Of a stretch of 64,000 nucleotides of DNA, positions 46,677 through 55,075 are shown piece after piece. The notes below the pieces were generated by a model. That model ran no database searches and was not told the origin of the DNA. It saw nothing but the letters and a program-made list of their open reading frames with translations. Source of the DNA: Pythium myriotylum. Taxonomy: Eukaryota; Oomycota; Peronosporomycetes; Pythiales; Pythiaceae. The stretch is from positions 1,116,001-1,180,000 of the forward strand of contig JALJCQ010000016.1 of assembly GCA_023091665.1 (NCBI GenBank), read 5' to 3'. The first letter of the stretch is position 1. The number at the start of each line of letters is the position of its first letter. The translations under genes and the position numbers were made by a program.

Positions 46677-46871
46677 GTTTCTTCACGACGGAAAGTTCGA
46701 CAATCACTCTCAACTCATGAATTCAAAACGAGCTCAACAAATTCGATACCCTCCTCAAATCGATGGTGCCATTGACGTCATTCTCACCGCCATCAACACA
46801 AACAGCGTTTTTCGATACTGTGCGGTGCCTCTCTCGCGGTGTCCCTCTGGAATTTGATGACCAACTGCTCT

Positions 46872-47465
46872 GGTTTAGTGACTAAATGCATAAGAGTCAC
46901 CCTGCAATACGAACCAACCACTTCTGAACGTAACCGAGCAGAACCAGTATATACCAATAAAAAATAAAAACCGGTATTCACAGAAAATGGTCAAGAGACA
47001 CTGTAGGCATTAAAAATCGGATGAGTCACCATGAGTCACCATGAGTCACCACCTTCCGCTCAATGACAGCCAACTACAGTAACTCTAGATATAAGAGTCA
47101 CCATGAGTCACCGAGTCACCACTTTTTCCAACTTCCTCCCACTTCTTTATAGTCACTACTATATCATGTATGTCCTCTATCATACTATACCTTCTTATTA
47201 TTATATAATATTGAATATTGATAAAAAGTGGTGACTCAGGTGACTCAGGTAAATAGAGATCCTTCTACAATGACTTAGAGAATGAATAGACATCAAAATG
47301 AAATACGCTGATGAGTCACCATAGTGGTGACTCATGGTGACTCAGTGGTGACTCATGGTGACTCACTAGAAATCGACATCTACAGCATCACTCGAACGAT
47401 AATCCGATAATGTGACGATTTCGTAGATTGTATGAGTGTGACATCATAAAAAAAAGATGATCTTA
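46872..47465. repeat. Left terminal inverted repeat of the PLV (594 bp)
   Basis: It pairs with 60541-61134 as x + y = 108006 at both ends, so the repeats have equal length. Only rare substitutions were seen (for example GTGACTAAAT against GTGACCAAAT near the outer end). The inner end lies at the start of the helicase reading frame. Confidence 0.9.
47021..47366. repeat. TGAGTCACC iteron field, left
   Basis: About fourteen copies of TGAGTCACC/GGTGACTCA in both orientations, in clusters at 47021-47050, 47096-47125, 47228-47250 and 47312-47366. They flank an AT-rich core (47150-47225, TATTATTATATAATATTG). The pattern resembles binding sites for a replication or recombination protein around a melting region. 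Confidence 0.8.
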
Positions 47466-49910
47466 AGCGAAGAATATATAGAATATAAAAAACATAACCT
47501 TAGTCATATAAAAATGTGTAATTTCATTAAGAGTAACGGAGAACAGTGTAAGCTTGCTCGCAACAAAGAACGATGCGGAAAGCATCCAATTATTATGGAT
47601 CAGGAAATTATTGTCGCGGAGAGTAATATAGTTGAAGAAATGCCCCCACAAGTCAGTACCCCAGTCGTTCCTGAGGTTGTTGATACACCAACGCCATCGG
47701 TGACCGAGCCCGTCGAGGCCTCGAATGTCGAAGTAAGCAAAGTTCCAGAATTGGATGAGTCGATTGTCGCACCGGTGATCGGGGAAGGCGTGGTATATGG
47801 GGACGAATATAATTCAGGTTTGAAAAAAATATATAATTCGGACGATGAATACGACTCTGATGACGAGGATGATTTTATTCCTCTTAAGCCAGTTCGAGCG
47901 GTTGAGACAATTCCAGTGACCAAATGCGTTGTTTCGGATCACTCATGGATGTATGAAACTTCGGATGACGACCCCAGCAGTGATATTGAAAGTGTTATCA
48001 GTGTTCTCTGGGACGAATTCCATGATCAAATCCGTGACGAGTCCTCTTTGGAAGAATTTGAACGCGCGAGACAAGCGGAAGCGTATGCGGAATACGAGGA
48101 CGATTTTGAGAAAGAAGTAACCTCAACAGCTAGTGAGGATGTGAAACCAACGACTGAGCAATTGCGGAAATGGGCGTTTCTCATTGTTGATGCAAATTAC
48201 CATGAGAATCGAGATCGAGTAGAGGCTGAGAAGCTTGTTCTTGATTCTCAACAAATCGATTTCTTGCGAAAATACGTTGAAGCTAATACCAAAAAGAATG
48301 CTAAAGGCAAAGATATTGAAAGCATACTGAAGCGAGATTCTATGGTAATTGATCGGTTTGAACGCAAAATGAAGGAGCTTAAGGCGAAGACGAGTGTCAA
48401 GCCGAAAGCCACGACTAAGACTGATGATTTCACCAAAGAGATCACCGGTGAAGATGAAATCAAGAAGATCATCTTGAAGAAAATTGTTGATGACATGATG
48501 CTCCTAGACAAGGATCTAATTCGCCAGTGCAACAAAGTTGATCTGTATGATTTATCATCGTTGCGCAATGTCACTATTGATGTATCCAAACTCGCACTGC
48601 TGATTCGACAAACCCTTGTGCGAACGGATAACAACGGCTTGCCAATGTGGTATGGAAAGAATAACACGAAGCTTCGTTTCGGGGCTGAAGAAGTGGATGC
48701 GATTGAGTTCAGTCCAGTTGGGAAGGTCTTTCAAACCTACAAAATGGCCATTTCCTACAAATACAGCCCTAAGTTCAAGCCGGTAGTTGCCAACCTCAAA
48801 ATGAGTGATATTCTTGACGCTGTCACACATTTGGTGAATCATAAATCCGCAGATGTCCATCCATATGGCCCATTTGACGCCCATAAAAACGACCCTCGCG
48901 TATTCAATCTATTCAGTGGATTTCCTCATGTGTATGATTCTGAGTATGTAATCAATCAAGATCGAGTTGATGTGTGGCTTGATCATATCAAATATGTGCT
49001 GTCGGATAGTAATGATGATGTGTATCGGTTCTTTGTGAAGTACTTCGCTCACCTGATTCAGAAGCCGCATGTCAAGACGAAGATGGTTCCTCTCATCAAA
49101 GGAACGCAGGGGTGTGGCAAGAATTCTGCATTTGATATCTTTCATCGTTTCGTGATTGGCCCTCAGAGCAGTCTTGTGTGCCCGTCAATGGAGCGTATCA
49201 CTGCTCGATTCAACAGTATTCGACAGAGCAAGCTATCAATTGTATTAGATGAAGCTTTTGACTCAAACAATCGCTCTATGAACAATCAAATGAAGGGCTA
49301 TATTACCGACGATCGTACGCAGATTGAACGCAAGGGTCTCGAAACTATTGAAGTCAATGACTACGCAAATTATGTGATCTTGACAAACAATGACTTTGGA
49401 TCAATCATCGAGGCCAATGATCGTCGATATATGTGTCTCGTTGCTAGTGAAAGCCGTGTCGGAGATGAAAGATATTTTGATCACTATTTTCATACCCTTG
49501 CTAATCTTGATGCTGGTCGCGATATCTTTCACTACCTTGCGCGTGTTGATTTGACAGGATTCAAGCCACAGGCATTCCCTCTTACAAAGTATAAGAAGGA
49601 ACTTAAGACAAAGCAAACAAACAACGTGGTGAAGTGGCTCCTCAATATGCATGAGAAAGTTAGCGATAAAGAAGATGACGAAATCAAAGAAGAATCGACG
49701 TCTGATTGGTATAGTAAATACTGCAGATGGGCTGAAATGAGCGGAGAGTCCAAGATCATGTCTCTCAATGTATTTAGTGGGTTGTTGAAAAATGAAGGTA
49801 TAGACACCGAAGCGAAGAACATTCTTGTTGGTGACAAGCGTGTGAAGTTCCGATATCGAACCATCTCGCGAAAGATCTTGGAAGTACAGCTAGCGCAGTA
49901 CATTGAGTAG
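47457..49910 (+). CDS. SF3 (D5-like) replicative helicase with Zn-finger-like N-terminus
   Basis: 817 residues from the Met at 47457. The Met at 47514 (MCNFIKSNGEQCKLARNKER) is an equally good start, because it lies right after a TATATA-type box. That N-terminus has a CxnCxnCxxH pattern (Cys, Cys, Cys, His). An acidic, low-complexity stretch follows (about residues 60-220). The C-terminal half is a superfamily 3 helicase: Walker A KGTQGCGKNSAF (about residue 549), Walker B LSIVLDEAFD (about 593), motif C/sensor YVILTNND (about 640) and the Arg pair in ANDRRYMCL. No primase active site is evident upstream, so primase activity is not claimed. It is the main replication protein of the element; no DNA polymerase is encoded, so host polymerases are presumably recruited. 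Confidence 0.88.
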   Translation: MILSEEYIEYKKHNLSHIKMCNFIKSNGEQCKLARNKERCGKHPIIMDQEIIVAESNIVEEMPPQVSTPVVPEVVDTPTPSVTEPVEASNVEVSKVPELDESIVAPVIGEGVVYGDEYNSGLKKIYNSDDEYDSDDEDDFIPLKPVRAVETIPVTKCVVSDHSWMYETSDDDPSSDIESVISVLWDEFHDQIRDESSLEEFERARQAEAYAEYEDDFEKEVTSTASEDVKPTTEQLRKWAFLIVDANYHENRDRVEAEKLVLDSQQIDFLRKYVEANTKKNAKGKDIESILKRDSMVIDRFERKMKELKAKTSVKPKATTKTDDFTKEITGEDEIKKIILKKIVDDMMLLDKDLIRQCNKVDLYDLSSLRNVTIDVSKLALLIRQTLVRTDNNGLPMWYGKNNTKLRFGAEEVDAIEFSPVGKVFQTYKMAISYKYSPKFKPVVANLKMSDILDAVTHLVNHKSADVHPYGPFDAHKNDPRVFNLFSGFPHVYDSEYVINQDRVDVWLDHIKYVLSDSNDDVYRFFVKYFAHLIQKPHVKTKMVPLIKGTQGCGKNSAFDIFHRFVIGPQSSLVCPSMERITARFNSIRQSKLSIVLDEAFDSNNRSMNNQMKGYITDDRTQIERKGLETIEVNDYANYVILTNNDFGSIIEANDRRYMCLVASESRVGDERYFDHYFHTLANLDAGRDIFHYLARVDLTGFKPQAFPLTKYKKELKTKQTNNVVKWLLNMHEKVSDKEDDEIKEESTSDWYSKYCRWAEMSGESKIMSLNVFSGLLKNEGIDTEAKNILVGDKRVKFRYRTISRKILEVQLAQYIE

Positions 49911-50022
49911 AGACGTTATTGTTTCTTGATCATATGCAAAGACAAAAAAAAGATTGGTCTTAGGCCTCGGAGAGGGAGTCTTCATACGACGACCGGAGAT
50001 CTTTGATCTCTTCTGCCAGACC

Positions 50023-50547
50023 CTACAGAGTCGATTGAGCTTCCGCCCATCTGATATGCTTTTGAGATTTGAAGTGATATGTTCTGCCTCTATATTGGTA
50101 ATGACCGCCACATTCACAAGTCACTTTCTCGACGAGTCTCTCTTTATTGAGCTCGTTGTATTGCTTGTTTTTCTCGTTGAGCACTTCTTTGTTGGCCTCC
50201 CAATATTTTTTCGTACTCTCTCTCTGTTTTTCTCTTTTCAATAGTCCAAATGGAGGTACCTTATTCACACAAGTTCTCTTGAATTTGTTGATCCATAGCG
50301 TTTCGTAGGCATGCAGCTGATGTCTATCGGCAACCTCATACTGCTTGATCAATATAATCTTAAACTCGTACGGACCATATTTCCTGAAATACGGATAGAT
50401 TGCAATTTCGCTTGTTGATTTCCCTTTATCCCAACGTTTAAAATTAGACCGATGCCCACTCATACGATGTTTGAGTAGATTAAACGTGCTACCCACATAG
50501 CAAATGTCGCTTTGACTACAAACGATTTTATAAACTGAACCGATCAT
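50023..50547 (-). CDS. GIY-YIG endonuclease with C-terminal zinc-like motif
   Basis: 174 residues. The N-terminal 90 residues form a GIY-YIG nuclease: SVYKI (residues 4-8, Val-Tyr for Ile-Tyr), YVGS (17-20), the catalytic Arg region KHRMSGHR (about 27-34) and Glu82 in HAYETLWI. The C-terminus has a Lys/Glu/Asn coiled stretch, then CECGGHYQYRG and HFKSQKHIRW, a likely Cys-Cys-His-His zinc-binding unit of the type seen in DNA-binding tails. Such nucleases occur in many PLVs and giant viruses, where they may act in recombination, TIR resolution or homing. Convergent with the helicase; the 112-bp gap contains an A8 tract. Confidence 0.88.
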   Translation of the reverse strand: MIGSVYKIVCSQSDICYVGSTFNLLKHRMSGHRSNFKRWDKGKSTSEIAIYPYFRKYGPYEFKIILIKQYEVADRHQLHAYETLWINKFKRTCVNKVPPFGLLKREKQRESTKKYWEANKEVLNEKNKQYNELNKERLVEKVTCECGGHYQYRGRTYHFKSQKHIRWAEAQSTL

Positions 50548-50608
50548 GACTATTGTTATACTTATAGCATTTATACATCAAGATCAAACATAACAAAAGT
50601 TATCTTAT

Positions 50609-51088
50609 TTACCCAAGTCTGAAAGAACCTGAGGCAGCAATCCCTTTGCGACGGCGAGTCACGGGAGGCGCCATTCCAACTCCTGTGAATTGTCGCACAC
50701 CCTTTCGAATTTCGTGACTGAAACCACCGGTTTCTGGACCGGCTAGATCGGCAATCTTGTCGAGTGCGGTTCCAACAATTGGTTTCCAATTATCTTTGAG
50801 AAATCCACCAATGCTTTTAGCAGTAGATTTAACTCCTTTCCACAGATCTCCCCAGAAGCCAGAGCCACTAAGTCCCGACTGATGCGTCCGTAGAACTTCT
50901 CCGTGAGACATATGTAATGTCGTCCCTTTGCCCGATTCATAAGCCTTTACTAGCTTCTTGTAGTTCTCAGGATGGAAATAATGCGCATGGCCCTTATTTA
51001 ATTGAGAATGGCTCAAACGAACGGGCTTGCCATGTAGGACTTTAAGAGCCTGTGCGTGGCTCAAATCGACGGGGAATTCCTTGTACAT
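50609..51088 (-). CDS. Putative minor virion protein with amphipathic helix
   Basis: 159 residues, basic. The middle holds a Gly/Trp-rich amphipathic segment (GSGFWGDLWKGVKSTAKSI, then FLKDNWKPIVGTALDKIA), and the C-terminus is basic (APPVTRRRKGIAAS). This layout resembles the small membrane-active or core proteins (pVI/pX-like) found next to capsid genes in adenovirus-related elements. The match is by pattern only, so function is an inference. Its start is 46 bp from the start of the tyrosine recombinase, in divergent orientation, with a shared TATATA between. Confidence 0.5.
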   Translation of the reverse strand: MYKEFPVDLSHAQALKVLHGKPVRLSHSQLNKGHAHYFHPENYKKLVKAYESGKGTTLHMSHGEVLRTHQSGLSGSGFWGDLWKGVKSTAKSIGGFLKDNWKPIVGTALDKIADLAGPETGGFSHEIRKGVRQFTGVGMAPPVTRRRKGIAASGSFRLG

Positions 51089-51134
51089 CTAAATTGAATA
51101 TCTGGATTACTTATATACAGAGCGAGAGACAAAA
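51089..51134. promoter_or_regulatory. Shared bidirectional viral promoter (virion protein / recombinase)
   Basis: 46 bp between divergent ATGs containing TTATATACAGAG on the plus strand, which reads CTGTATATAAG on the minus strand. The palindromic TATATA sits about 20-30 bp before both starts. Confidence 0.6.
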
Positions 51135-52460
51135 ATGTCGAAGGTTAATAAATCTAAAACACTCAGTCTGGATGAAATTAAAAATATTATCACTCGTGAT
51201 ATTAGGATGGGAAGCGAACACGATAATCTATCGGACACTACGGTAAATCTATACACCAGACAACTGATTAAGCTCTACAAGGCTAGTGTTGAGAAACAGC
51301 AGTGGTCCCCAAATGAGTTTATCTCCAATATTCATTATCCAACTAAATACGACGACGCTTCCTTTCAAAAGACGTTCAAGGTTCAGAACTCGACCATCAT
51401 TGCACTCCTGATGAGCATCTATACAAGCAAGGAGAGCCTCATACTAACACTGAACGCCATGTGCAAAATGGTTAAAAACAGATTTCGTGATGCATTCGGA
51501 TATTACAATGCGATCCGAAAGGAACTAAGTAAGCAAAACAAAGCTGCAAAGCTGGACAACGAACTGACGCCTGAAAGAGAGAAGAAATACATCAGCTATG
51601 AAGAGCTAATGTCCGTCCCTGGTAAAGTTCATAAGGTGCTCACCGAAACGTACGGCAAAGTATTTCTATCTCGATCCGAATTTGAGAAGCTGGCCAAAGT
51701 TAAGAGGACTGAGTACTTGAAGCTCGTGTTTGATTACATCACGCTGTGGCTGAACGTGCATTATCCACTTCGTTTGGTATGGCCGAGCGTTCTCCTCGCC
51801 CCAGAAGAAGGTGCTAACTATCTTGAAGGTAACACATTACATTTGAACGATTTTAAGAACGTTCGACTAATGGGACCGCAGACAATTCAGTTGGATAGTA
51901 CGACGATGAGCTTGATCAAGTCATATCTTGAATTCTTGACTAATACACTTAGAGAGCATCCTAGTAAGTTACTATGGCGCATTTTCAATCGACAGCCAGG
52001 TGAGTATGATTATACAAATTCAAACAATGGCTTCAGTCAAGTTCTATCAAAGCTCTTCGTGAAATACAATGGAAAACCAATGTCAATGAACATGATCCGA
52101 CATATTGCCAAGTCTCATTTAATTCAGTCGCCGAGTTATGCTAAGCTCACTAATCGAGAGAAGAACGATCTTCATGCAAAACTACTCCATAGCACCATGG
52201 CCGCTAACACGAGCTACAACAAGATTGCAAATCGAGCTAATGCTTCCGTCGCCGATGTATCCTTTGAACCAGACGATTCGTACGACCAAGCACCCGAGCA
52301 GCAATCAAAGATTGCCGACACCTTCGGTGTCTCGCCTCCTGCAAAGCCCACTACAACTCCTGTAAGCAGACCTAAAGACCGTCGGGAACGCATATTCCAT
52401 GGTGATTTCACTCCGTCTGGTAGTGATAAGACGCTGGAGATTGACATCTTTGAAAGTTAA
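51135..52460 (+). CDS. Tyrosine recombinase (integrase) of the PLV
   Basis: 441 residues. An N-terminal helical core-binding-like region (about 30-150) precedes the catalytic domain. Catalytic positions: Arg213 in HYPLRLVW, the box II segment SMNMIRHIAKSHL (Arg322; the usual first His is Asn319), His352 in LLHSTMAANTSY and the nucleophile Tyr361. The His-to-Tyr distance of nine residues and the Arg-to-Tyr distance of 39 are normal for the family. The C-terminal tail (about 375-441) is disordered, rich in Pro, Ser and Asp. The enzyme should cut and join the element ends by a 3'-phosphotyrosyl intermediate. It is the only candidate integrase in the element. The start is set by the TATATA box at 51112. 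Confidence 0.85.
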   Translation: MSKVNKSKTLSLDEIKNIITRDIRMGSEHDNLSDTTVNLYTRQLIKLYKASVEKQQWSPNEFISNIHYPTKYDDASFQKTFKVQNSTIIALLMSIYTSKESLILTLNAMCKMVKNRFRDAFGYYNAIRKELSKQNKAAKLDNELTPEREKKYISYEELMSVPGKVHKVLTETYGKVFLSRSEFEKLAKVKRTEYLKLVFDYITLWLNVHYPLRLVWPSVLLAPEEGANYLEGNTLHLNDFKNVRLMGPQTIQLDSTTMSLIKSYLEFLTNTLREHPSKLLWRIFNRQPGEYDYTNSNNGFSQVLSKLFVKYNGKPMSMNMIRHIAKSHLIQSPSYAKLTNREKNDLHAKLLHSTMAANTSYNKIANRANASVADVSFEPDDSYDQAPEQQSKIADTFGVSPPAKPTTTPVSRPKDRRERIFHGDFTPSGSDKTLEIDIFES

Positions 52461-52488
52461 TTTATTTACAACAGTATATAAAGCGATC

Positions 52489-52965
52489 ATGGAGCAATCA
52501 CAAAGCGATCATAAAGCGATCACGAAACAAACAAAAGTATATCGCAAAGCTGGTCCATTCCATATTGAATTCCATGGATTACAAGCATGTCTAAGAAACG
52601 ACAAGACTCGAGCTAATATCAAGTCTATGCTCGTCTCTCATGCATTTGTTGATCTCTGGCGAATGATCGAAGAGGATAAAAGCTTTGACAAGGCTTTGTT
52701 TGACCAACTCGATGAGCCTGAGCGCGACTTTATTAAATACTGCTTAAACAAATGTAAAATTACTTCTCGAGGGTTTGAAAGTGCGTATAATCAACTTCTC
52801 GATGGTTTAGTCAAGCGTCTAAAGATGCTCGAAGGCGCGAAGAATATTGGCGACGATAATCCGTCTATCAAGACTGAGATGAAATCAATCCTTGACAAAC
52901 TATACGAAAAAGGCGTGTTCTCGACCTCATACTACAGTCAATTCAAGCGGCTGATGAAGCTTTAG
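52489..52965 (+). CDS. Unknown PLV protein, helical
   Basis: The Met at 52489 is chosen because a TATATA-type box (ACAGTATATAAAG) lies just before it; the open frame extends upstream to 52399 but overlaps the recombinase end. The product has 158 residues, mixed charged and predicted mostly helical (FVDLWRMIEEDKSFDKALF, VKRLKMLEGAKNI, MKSILDKLYEKGVF). No family recognised. The gene lies between the recombinase and the capsid block on the same strand, so a role in DNA handling or assembly is possible but not shown. Confidence 0.6.
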   Translation: MEQSQSDHKAITKQTKVYRKAGPFHIEFHGLQACLRNDKTRANIKSMLVSHAFVDLWRMIEEDKSFDKALFDQLDEPERDFIKYCLNKCKITSRGFESAYNQLLDGLVKRLKMLEGAKNIGDDNPSIKTEMKSILDKLYEKGVFSTSYYSQFKRLMKL

Positions 52966-53006
52966 CTCTCTTAGACTCAATAAACTATCTTGAGCTTATA
53001 TATACG

Positions 53007-53255
53007 ATGCTCTACATAAAATCATGGATGATCTCACCAAAAAAGAACAAAAAGTATCGAGTCATACTCAATACTGGCAAAGAGATTGAGTTTGGGGATT
53101 CTCGTTATGCTCAGTATAAGGACCAAACTCCACTGAAGGCATATCAGCATCTTGATCACAATGATAGTGATCGACGAGCAAGATATTACGCTCGCCACAA
53201 GATTGACTACCCTGAATATTCACCAGATTGGCTAAGTAAGCGCTATTTGTGGTAA
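53007..53255 (+). CDS. Unknown small PLV protein (82 aa)
   Basis: 82 residues, basic and rich in Tyr. The C-terminal half (QHLDHNDSDRRARYYARHK, then YPEYSPDWLSKRYLW) ends with aromatic residues. TATATATAC lies 3-10 bp before the ATG, the box seen before other genes of the element. A similar RRARYYARH-type pattern is common in small PLV and giant-virus proteins of unknown role. Unknown. Confidence 0.5.
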   Translation: MLYIKSWMISPKKNKKYRVILNTGKEIEFGDSRYAQYKDQTPLKAYQHLDHNDSDRRARYYARHKIDYPEYSPDWLSKRYLW

Positions 53256-53270
53256 ATAGTCTTTGTGGAT

Positions 53271-53540
53271 TCAAGAGTCTGATGAAGCTCTCTTAGACTC
53301 GCGTTTGAAGTTCAATAATTTTGACGTATCAATGTAACGAGGAGCTTTCTTCTTTTTTTGTTCCTTCGCAAGATGACTAATGCTGATCTTCTGAAGCTGA
53401 TTGGACAGTGTCTCAATATTTGTTGAACCGTAGTCGTTTTTAGATGGAGTTACAGGTTTCGAGTGATCCACTTCGCCTGATCCATCGATCTCCATTGCCT
53501 GAGGCATTAATTGTCGTCTAATTCTCTTTCGTCGATGCAT
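53271..53540 (-). CDS. Unknown small basic PLV protein (89 aa)
   Basis: 89 residues with strongly basic ends (MHRRKRIRRQLM and FKRESKRASS) and a Ser/Thr-rich middle. Divergent from the penton gene; their 37-bp gap holds TATATA. It could be a nucleic-acid-binding virion protein, by composition only. Confidence 0.45.
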   Translation of the reverse strand: MHRRKRIRRQLMPQAMEIDGSGEVDHSKPVTPSKNDYGSTNIETLSNQLQKISISHLAKEQKKKKAPRYIDTSKLLNFKRESKRASSDS

Positions 53541-53577
53541 TTTTCTTTCTTTTGGTTAGTATATACAAGTAGATAAA
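53541..53577. promoter_or_regulatory. Shared bidirectional viral promoter (small basic protein / penton)
   Basis: GGTTAGTATATACAAGTAG within the 37-bp gap between divergent ATGs; TATATA is read equally on both strands. Confidence 0.55.
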
Positions 53578-54309
53578 ATGAGCTTTCCAATTCTGTTAAA
53601 TCTTAACAATCAAGTGGCTACGCATCAGTTCCGATATCGATTCTCGCAGCCAATCGATTTTAGTCAATATGAGATTGCACTAGGATCCATATCCATCTAC
53701 TACTCATGGCGAGCAATTACTGCTCAGCGTCAAAACAACAGCTTTAAGATCATATATCCAACTGCTTCTACGACAACGACATATACAATCACGCTCCCTG
53801 ATGGCACATATTCGGCTAGCGATATCAACAACTACCTTCAATATTGGTCGATCCAGAATAATCTCTATTTGACCAACAATACGACTGGAGCAAACTACTA
53901 TTTCATCTCATGTGCTGAGAACCCGTCGAATTACGCCTTGCAATTCACAATGCAACCAGTCAAAATTATCACGGGCTACACTGCTGCAAGTGGCTTTCCA
54001 ACAATGCCAGTCACTGCTTACACGCCTCAGCTCCAAGTGGTAGATGCAGCATTTGGTTCTATCATTGGATTCACTCCAGGTACCTATCCCGCAGCTCAAA
54101 CAACTAGCGTTTATGCAGTGAATAGCAATCTGGTGCCTCAGATCGATCCGACCGCCGCGGTTGTTATCACTTGTTCAAATCTTTACAATCCTATCGCAAA
54201 CAATAATCAAGTGTTGCACACATTTACAAGTGCCGGTGTTGAGTATGGCGGCTTAATAACGACTTCTCAGGGTCAAGGCTTGGCTTATTGCCAACCAATT
54301 CAGAGCTAA
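53578..54309 (+). CDS. Penton / minor capsid protein (single jelly roll)
   Basis: 243 residues, beta-rich, with low charge and much Thr, Tyr, Asn and Gln. It opens with PILLNLNNQVATHQFRYRF, then YEIALGSISIYYSWRAI, FKIIYP and ITLPDGTYSASDINNYLQY. This order (strand pair, ALGS..IYYSW, then LPDG.Y...DIN.YLQ) is characteristic of the penton/minor capsid proteins of PLVs and Polintons and their relatives. It forms the fivefold vertices of an icosahedral capsid together with the major capsid protein. Convergent with the ATPase gene; the 106-bp gap has an A8 tract. Confidence 0.82.
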   Translation: MSFPILLNLNNQVATHQFRYRFSQPIDFSQYEIALGSISIYYSWRAITAQRQNNSFKIIYPTASTTTTYTITLPDGTYSASDINNYLQYWSIQNNLYLTNNTTGANYYFISCAENPSNYALQFTMQPVKIITGYTAASGFPTMPVTAYTPQLQVVDAAFGSIIGFTPGTYPAAQTTSVYAVNSNLVPQIDPTAAVVITCSNLYNPIANNNQVLHTFTSAGVEYGGLITTSQGQGLAYCQPIQS

Positions 54310-54415
54310 CGCTATCGTTTCTGGATCAAAATATGATCCCGCTTGGTATCATTGATAACAACGTATGCATTCGTCTGTTGATACGCCCAAAAAAAAGTAG
54401 TAGCGAATAAGCTAG

Positions 54416-55054
54416 TTATAAATCGCATACATACTCGATAACATTCCTATAGATCTTTCGATTGATGATATCCATTAACATGGTGCTCATTTTTTCGGAT
54501 GTTGTTCGTTTGTATAAATCGATGAATGTTTTAATTGGAATGTCAGTGGGGAAGTCACGACATATAATGCCAAGGTCTCGTTGAGTAAGATTCCGACCAA
54601 GAATTACGTATTGACTATTAATTCGAATCGTTTTTGGAATCCCGAAGTAGCTTTGCGAAATATAAATCATCGACCAGCCTTGCTTTCGTCCCCGGATAAA
54701 GTACTGTGAGATCTGAGACTGTGTTCTCTTCGGTTCCATTACCAAGTCATCAAATATGATTAATTTGCTGGTCTCGCTATCATATTCGCCCATTGCACAA
54801 ACTTGGCCTTCTTCAATCACTTGGACATTGTCGATAGTATCTTTTAGATGATCGTAGAGTGTCTCATTGGTCTTTGTGCATATCACGATTTTTGTGAAGC
54901 ATTTGCTAAGAAGGGCGATTATGTAGAGAACGGTGTTTGACTTCCCAGAGCCACTAGGAGAGGCCACGCACATGCGAAATGGCAGCTCAAAGTGCTCGTT
55001 CTTAGGGAACCGCTTCAGTTTTGACTTTGGTATCAATTCGTAGAAATTTTGCAT
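54416..55054 (-). CDS. A32-like (FtsK/HerA) DNA-packaging ATPase
   Basis: 212 residues, the usual length for this family in PLVs. Walker A is ASPSGSGKSNTV (residues 31-42) and Walker B is KLIIFDDLV (97-105). A polar segment with YFIRGRKQGWSMIYISQSYF follows (typical Arg-Lys and S-Q sensor), then SQYVILGRN. It drives viral DNA into preformed capsids. Its ATG is 21 bp from the divergent spike gene. All motifs are intact. Confidence 0.9.
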   Translation of the reverse strand: MQNFYELIPKSKLKRFPKNEHFELPFRMCVASPSGSGKSNTVLYIIALLSKCFTKIVICTKTNETLYDHLKDTIDNVQVIEEGQVCAMGEYDSETSKLIIFDDLVMEPKRTQSQISQYFIRGRKQGWSMIYISQSYFGIPKTIRINSQYVILGRNLTQRDLGIICRDFPTDIPIKTFIDLYKRTTSEKMSTMLMDIINRKIYRNVIEYVCDL

Positions 55055-55075
55055 CTTATAGTATAGTGATCAAAA
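55055..55075. promoter_or_regulatory. 21-bp bidirectional viral promoter (ATPase / spike)
   Basis: The 21-bp gap between two divergent ATGs contains CTTATAGTATAGTG. The smallest such gap in the element, it must serve both genes. Confidence 0.5.

Larger units (their letters stand above)
43998..46871. repeat. Left arm of host inverted duplication
   Basis: Positions pair with the right arm as x + y = 107998 from 43998 to 46593 with only scattered single-base changes. Between 46594 and 46871 the pairing continues but with many changes (a 6-bp length change in the CRN start and others). The arm holds most of PIGB, the intergenic repeat and the CRN-like gene. The duplication must extend beyond the right window edge, so the full arm is longer. 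Confidence 0.9.

Noticed and set aside
47021..47366. CRISPR array
   Set aside because: Units of about 9-11 bp in both orientations with irregular spacing; eukaryotic/viral context; these are iterons.
46872..47465. Long terminal repeat of a retroelement
   Set aside because: Repeats are inverted, not direct, and no reverse transcriptase is present.
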